From NCBI RefSeq assembly GCF_000439375.1, contig NZ_ATMI01000031.1, positions 62,001-126,000 on the forward strand: DNA of 64,000 bases. The letters run 5' to 3'. Source of the DNA: Tatumella saanichensis (GTDB lineage Bacteria > Pseudomonadota > Gammaproteobacteria > Enterobacterales > Enterobacteriaceae). Positions within the stretch are counted from its first letter, which is position 1, and every line of letters starts with the position of its first letter. Both the position numbers and the translations under genes were made by a program. Below the pieces are notes generated by a model. The model did not search any database. It worked only from the letters and a program-made list of their open reading frames with translations, and was not told where the DNA came from. Shown in pieces: positions 60,795 through 64,000 of the stretch.

Positions 60795-61637
60795 TTACAA
60801 TGTAAACCTTATTTCACAGAACCAGTTATTCTCTGAGAGGCAACTATACAGTGCAGATTGCCAAGAATTTAAGCTTACAGATTTCTTTCCAGCTGCAGTC
60901 TCTGACAAATAATTTTTTAGCTCATCACTTCCACTTTTATCGTGAACTATCTTTGCAATATATTCAATGCTTGCTAGCTCTTCAGCAGCATGTGAAGCAT
61001 AAAGAGCACCTAATCTAAACGCTTTGAAGTGATACTTCATGCGTTCGGTAAGGACTGGCGGGCAAGTATTAGGTGGATCTACATAAAACTCAATCGCTAC
61101 AGGAATGGACTCCCTTATTTTTGCTTTCACCCAGACAAACTGCTCTACATCATCGTAATATGGATGTAAAGTTTCCTCTTCAGAGCACGTCGGAATTCCT
61201 TCGTTCTTAGTTTTATTACAGTCTTGACATGCGGGAATAAGATTGAAAGGAGAAACGGCTAAGGATGGGAAATGTGCTTTTGGCAAGTGATGATCTAATG
61301 TTGAGACCACTCTTTGAGAACAAAGGGGACACCTACCATGATCTGGAAGTGACATTAATCTGTCATAGTAGATACGCCCCGGCGCTAATTTTTTAGCCAT
61401 TCTATTTGTATACACAGACTTCATTTCGTTAACTGTTACCATAGTAGCAACATTGTCTTTGGGGAAAATTGTATGTAGTTGTGCATTTGATGCTTTCAAG
61501 TCAAATTCAACAGCGGAATCTTGTATTTCTTGAGAGCAAGCTATAAGTCTCATTTTCAAATTATCATCACGAATTCTATCAATGCAGGCTGTAAATACGT
61601 CTAACGCACTATCATTTGGCTTTGAAAGCTTTTTCAT
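60795..61637 (-). CDS. HNH endonuclease of a Septu-like defence pair (PtuB-like)
   Basis: The 280-residue protein has a central HNH site: Cys103, Cys106 (CPLC), DHHLPK at 115-120, Asn132 and Cys137, Cys140 (CQDCN). The long helical C-terminus is typical of PtuB-type effectors. Its ATG overlaps the ATPase stop (ATGA), so the two are made together. In known Septu systems the ATPase and the nuclease form a complex that cuts nucleic acid on infection. No reverse transcriptase is adjacent, which argues against a retron. Confidence 0.75.
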   Translation of the reverse strand: MKKLSKPNDSALDVFTACIDRIRDDNLKMRLIACSQEIQDSAVEFDLKASNAQLHTIFPKDNVATMVTVNEMKSVYTNRMAKKLAPGRIYYDRLMSLPDHGRCPLCSQRVVSTLDHHLPKAHFPSLAVSPFNLIPACQDCNKTKNEGIPTCSEEETLHPYYDDVEQFVWVKAKIRESIPVAIEFYVDPPNTCPPVLTERMKYHFKAFRLGALYASHAAEELASIEYIAKIVHDKSGSDELKNYLSETAAGKKSVSLNSWQSALYSCLSENNWFCEIRFTL

Positions 61638-63181
61638 GATTGATTTCTCTTAATTGAAAATAAAGCTCGTAAAATACCCTTGGCTTCAACCCCGAGTTGT
61701 CCCTTGAAATTGTCTACTGCTGAATCATAATTATCAAGCTTATTTACAGCCTCGTTAAGAAGATTATGGAACCCAGAGTCAGTATTTTCTAGTCCAAAAA
61801 TCTCCCTAGTGAGTATTCCCACATTCTCACCAAATGACTCTATTTCTAACCTCTCCACTTTAGAAAGATAGCCACTACGCCATAACTTCCAAGTACAACT
61901 TCGAGGGACTTCTTGAAGAACAACAGGAGAATGAGTAGCTATTATAGAAACTGCATTCCTATTGGTTAACAAGTCAGAGAGAGACCTTATAAAAGCTGAC
62001 AACAATGGTGGGTGGAGATGCGCCTCTGGTTCATCTAAAAAAACTAAACTTCTTTCTTCCATTGTCTCAACAAGCCTAGTGATGGTTAGCAATACAATCT
62101 TATGCCCTGAACTCAAATTTTTAAATATTTCTCCAGCTATATATTTAAACTCATCTTCGTCTTGCTTATTTAATATTGAGGCCACATTAACATCAGAAAA
62201 TACTGGATCCGACTCCAGTTTATCCACTGCTCTTTTCCAGCGTTCAACCCTCCCTCCAGCCTTACAAGAAAGCATACTTTTTACAAATTCATTTTTTAAT
62301 ATTATAGGGCTTTTGGGTGGAAGGTTTTTCTCATCACCTTTTTTTACTCTTTTAAGACCTACATATGAAAACTGAATTCCAGTTGATTTATTTTTTTTCT
62401 CTGGTAATGGTTCTGTTTCATCAAAAGCACTAAAAGTAACTGATACTACGTTAGAGAAAAGCTCACCAGCCAGTTGATCTTTTGATGAAAACTCACCAAC
62501 TTTTGATGGGGTAGAAGTTTCATCAATCAATGAACTGATCATATTATTCATTAAATGCGTTTTCCCAACACCATTTCTTCCAATTAGCACATGAATGTTT
62601 GTTGGAGGGTTACTTTCTGGCACAACTTCAAAGCTTAAATCAATTCTGTCAGAGACTGTGCCCTTCATCACCGGTGACTTATATGAAAATGAGTATTTTG
62701 ATAGCCGAGCACCACCTTTTGCAAGTCGACGGAACTGACCCTTGATTGATGTATAACTGACAGTTCGAAGAAGAGAAATGCTAGTCACTCGTTCATTAAT
62801 TGCTTTTTCATAGATATCTTCATTGAGAGCAATGTCATTAAGAGATGATAATATTTCATTTCTAATATTCCCCCCAAGGTCATTCAACACTTCATAAAAA
62901 CTGTCATCTTGACCTACGGAGAAGAAATTCTCATCGAGCTTTTCGAAATCTTCTGGAATACTTGGCCTGCTTTGACCCCGGGTCATATTAAACTGGCCTA
63001 TTTTAGTAGAGCCGATAACATTTTTTTCGTTATTTGAGTTGATATAAACCAATGTATACATTGTGGAGAATTCAAACCAGTCATCCCAACTGTCAGTGAT
63101 TAAATAGGCGCAGTTAGCTTTGTCAATCGGGGACGCACTTCCCGCAGGCAGCACTTTAAATTTCATCTTCAGCTCAATCAT
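61634..63181 (-). CDS. ABC/SMC-like ATPase of a Septu-like defence pair (PtuA-like)
   Basis: The 515-residue protein has Walker A GRNGVGKT at 201-208, an ABC signature NLSSGHK at 355-361, Walker B LVFLDEPEAH at 379-388 and the switch histidine in ATHSP (415-419). The 200 residues ahead of Walker A are unusually long for an OLD-type ATPase and not recognised; they may bind the trigger. It is AT-rich relative to the phage genes. It is first of the two-gene operon with the HNH gene. Confidence 0.78.
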   Translation of the reverse strand: MIELKMKFKVLPAGSASPIDKANCAYLITDSWDDWFEFSTMYTLVYINSNNEKNVIGSTKIGQFNMTRGQSRPSIPEDFEKLDENFFSVGQDDSFYEVLNDLGGNIRNEILSSLNDIALNEDIYEKAINERVTSISLLRTVSYTSIKGQFRRLAKGGARLSKYSFSYKSPVMKGTVSDRIDLSFEVVPESNPPTNIHVLIGRNGVGKTHLMNNMISSLIDETSTPSKVGEFSSKDQLAGELFSNVVSVTFSAFDETEPLPEKKNKSTGIQFSYVGLKRVKKGDEKNLPPKSPIILKNEFVKSMLSCKAGGRVERWKRAVDKLESDPVFSDVNVASILNKQDEDEFKYIAGEIFKNLSSGHKIVLLTITRLVETMEERSLVFLDEPEAHLHPPLLSAFIRSLSDLLTNRNAVSIIATHSPVVLQEVPRSCTWKLWRSGYLSKVERLEIESFGENVGILTREIFGLENTDSGFHNLLNEAVNKLDNYDSAVDNFKGQLGVEAKGILRALFSIKRNQS

Positions 63182-63319
63182 TATAGTTAATTTAAAATAC
63201 CTCTAAATGCTCAGAGTGTTTTAATATGTGTATTCCCAGCGAACTTCACCACGAGTAGTTAGCGAGGGCTTTGATTTTATCTTTTATATTCATAAAGTAT
63301 TAGCATTGAATACAACTGT

Positions 63320-63417
63320 ACCCAAGTAACTTTAAGGTGCAGGATGGTGGTACTCAAAAAAAGTTACCCTTAATGTTGCTTTTGGCTCAAGTTCCTGCAA
63401 CTTGAAGTGCCATGGGT
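63320..63417. repeat. 98-base palindromic interspersed repeat (MITE-like)
   Basis: Its 24-base ends (ACCCAAGTAACTTTAAGG and onward, against CCATGGGT read backward) are imperfect inverted repeats with about 19 matches. The ACTTCAAGTTGCAGG core on the minus strand is a motif of dispersed repeats in Yersinia- and Serratia-like genomes as far as I recall. Confidence 0.5.
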
Positions 63418-63653
63418 ATATCAAAATTAATAATAATCATCATATGATGGTTCTAAACTCTCCTCAAGGGTTAATGTTAGAATAGAGCGGATAATCGTAT
63501 GTAAATCTCAGTATCCCTCTTATCACATACCTGCCCCCCCCCACCCCAAAAATACTCCTCAACCCCATCCCTCACACAGCCCTCCTACAGCCCCCTCTCC
63601 ACCCGATGTGTCACCCCCCTTCCCCTAAAAATCAGCCCCTTACTCACCCTATA

Positions 63654-63683
63654 AGTGAAATACAGTTAAATACAGTTAAATAC
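63654..63683 (+). repeat. Three 10-base direct repeats (arm-type sites, copy 3)
   Basis: AGTGAAATAC, AGTTAAATAC, AGTTAAATAC in tandem, at the same place relative to icd as the other two triplets. Confidence 0.55.
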
Positions 63684-63793
63684 TTTTGGAAAAATTTTGG
63701 GGAAAGCGGTTCTAAATTTCCCATATATTTCATTGAGTTAAAAAGATAAAGTGAAACAGTTTTGGGGAATTTTTGGGGAACGGGGTGACAGGC

Positions 63794-63825
63794 AAAAAAA
63801 ACACGGGTCCATCTCTGAACCCGTG
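63794..63825 (-). terminator. icd terminator, copy 3
   Basis: CACGGGTCCA pairs with TGAACCCGTG (one mismatch), then eight T on the minus strand. This is the working terminator of icd in the lysogen. Confidence 0.85.
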
Positions 63826-63849
63826 CTTAAGTATTACGATGCGGGGGGA

Positions 63850-64000
63850 TTACATGTGGCTGATGATCGCGTCACCGAATTCTGAGGATTTCAGCAGTTT
63901 AGCGCCGTCCATCAGACGTTCGAAGTCATAGGTCACGGTTTTAGCGGCGATAGCCCCTTCCATTCCCTTAATGATTAAGTCAGCGGCTTCGGTCCAGCCG
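63850..64000 (-). CDS. Isocitrate dehydrogenase, 3' end (gene continues beyond the window)
   Basis: The 151 bases code for the last 49 residues of NADP-dependent isocitrate dehydrogenase ([19 protein letters not shown] ... GDAIISHM) on the minus strand; the rest lies to the right of the window. It catalyses isocitrate to 2-oxoglutarate in the TCA cycle. Because the prophage carries a replacement 3' end, the gene should stay functional after integration. Confidence 0.92.
   Translation of the reverse strand, partial: GWTEAADLIIKGMEGAIAAKTVTYDFERLMDGAKLLKSSEFGDAIISHM

Larger units (their letters stand above)
16773..63849. mobile_element. icd-integrated prophage with lambda-like head and Mu-like tail
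   Basis: About 47 kb lie between displaced icd copy 2 and the icd end at 63850. Order from the left: accessory genes, tail, baseplate, head, terminase, accessory genes, lysis, toxin, methyltransferase, antiterminator, replication, cro/repressor, HNH, xis, int, defence island. Structural, lysis, replication and integration genes appear intact. Int is not next to icd but separated by 7 kb of defence genes and an IS, an arrangement known from e14. The boundaries are inferred from the icd repeats. Confidence 0.8.
63182..63849. other. Prophage end between the defence pair and icd
   Basis: No gene is visible. The stretch holds the promoter region of the ATPase gene, a 98-base palindromic repeat at 63320-63417, a C-rich tract from about 63530, integrase-arm-like repeats and the icd terminator. 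Confidence 0.5.

Noticed and set aside
60795-63181. Retron with PtuAB-type effectors
   Set aside because: No reverse transcriptase gene is adjacent; both flanks are accounted for by an IS and by the icd junction.

Overview
The window is a stretch of an Enterobacterales chromosome. The 3' end of an isocitrate dehydrogenase gene (icd), a lambdoid-type prophage and IS3-family elements all point that way. I cannot name the genus from the sequence alone.

Positions 1-14.5 kb hold a catabolic cluster: an MFS transporter, an enolase-superfamily enzyme, an Ldh_2-family imine reductase, a GntR/FCD regulator, two aldehyde dehydrogenases (one of the alpha-ketoglutarate-semialdehyde type), a DapA-family lyase/deaminase, a GntP-family permease and a GMC oxidoreductase. 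Eight copies of a 13-base operator-like sequence (consensus GTATACGATATAC, either strand) lie in front of these genes, so they look like one regulon of the GntR protein. The enzyme set fits breakdown of hydroxyprolines or a related betaine to proline and 2-oxoglutarate. That is an inference from families; the hydroxyproline dehydrogenase step is not identified. A decayed IS3-family copy sits between the permease and the oxidoreductase.

Positions 14.5-64 kb are mobile DNA stacked at the 3' end of icd. Three copies of the icd 3' end (14836, 16773 and 63850; the first two are exactly 165 bases long), each followed by the same terminator and integrase-arm-like repeats, mark successive integrations in the manner of e14 and phage 21. 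The inner element (about 15.0-16.8 kb) is a remnant with an STM2901/DUF1493 pair and a broken tail-fibre gene. The outer element (about 16.8-63.85 kb) is a large, apparently complete prophage.

The prophage is mosaic. Tail and baseplate genes (19.7-30.6 kb) are Mu-like and contractile, with a programmed -1 frameshift in the tail chaperone. Head and packaging genes (30.6-38.6 kb) are lambda-like. A repeat-rich cos-like region (38.57-38.83 kb) lies before the small terminase. Next come a sugar/methyl-transferase cassette, a beta-protein/sce7726 pair, a lysis cassette with an embedded Rz1, an RNase A-like toxin with CdiI-type immunity, a DNA methyltransferase, a Q-like antiterminator, a replication gene with 60-base tandem repeats, an antirepressor, Cro and a CI-type repressor. 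Downstream of the repressor are a PUA/EVE-like HNH nuclease, xis and int.

Between int and icd (56.6-63.8 kb) is a small defence island: an XRE-ImmA/IrrE protein with an unknown partner, an IS3-family insertion, and an AAA ATPase/HNH pair of Septu type. The layout copies e14, where exclusion genes also sit between icd and int. The prophage carries about six candidate defence, restriction or toxin modules.
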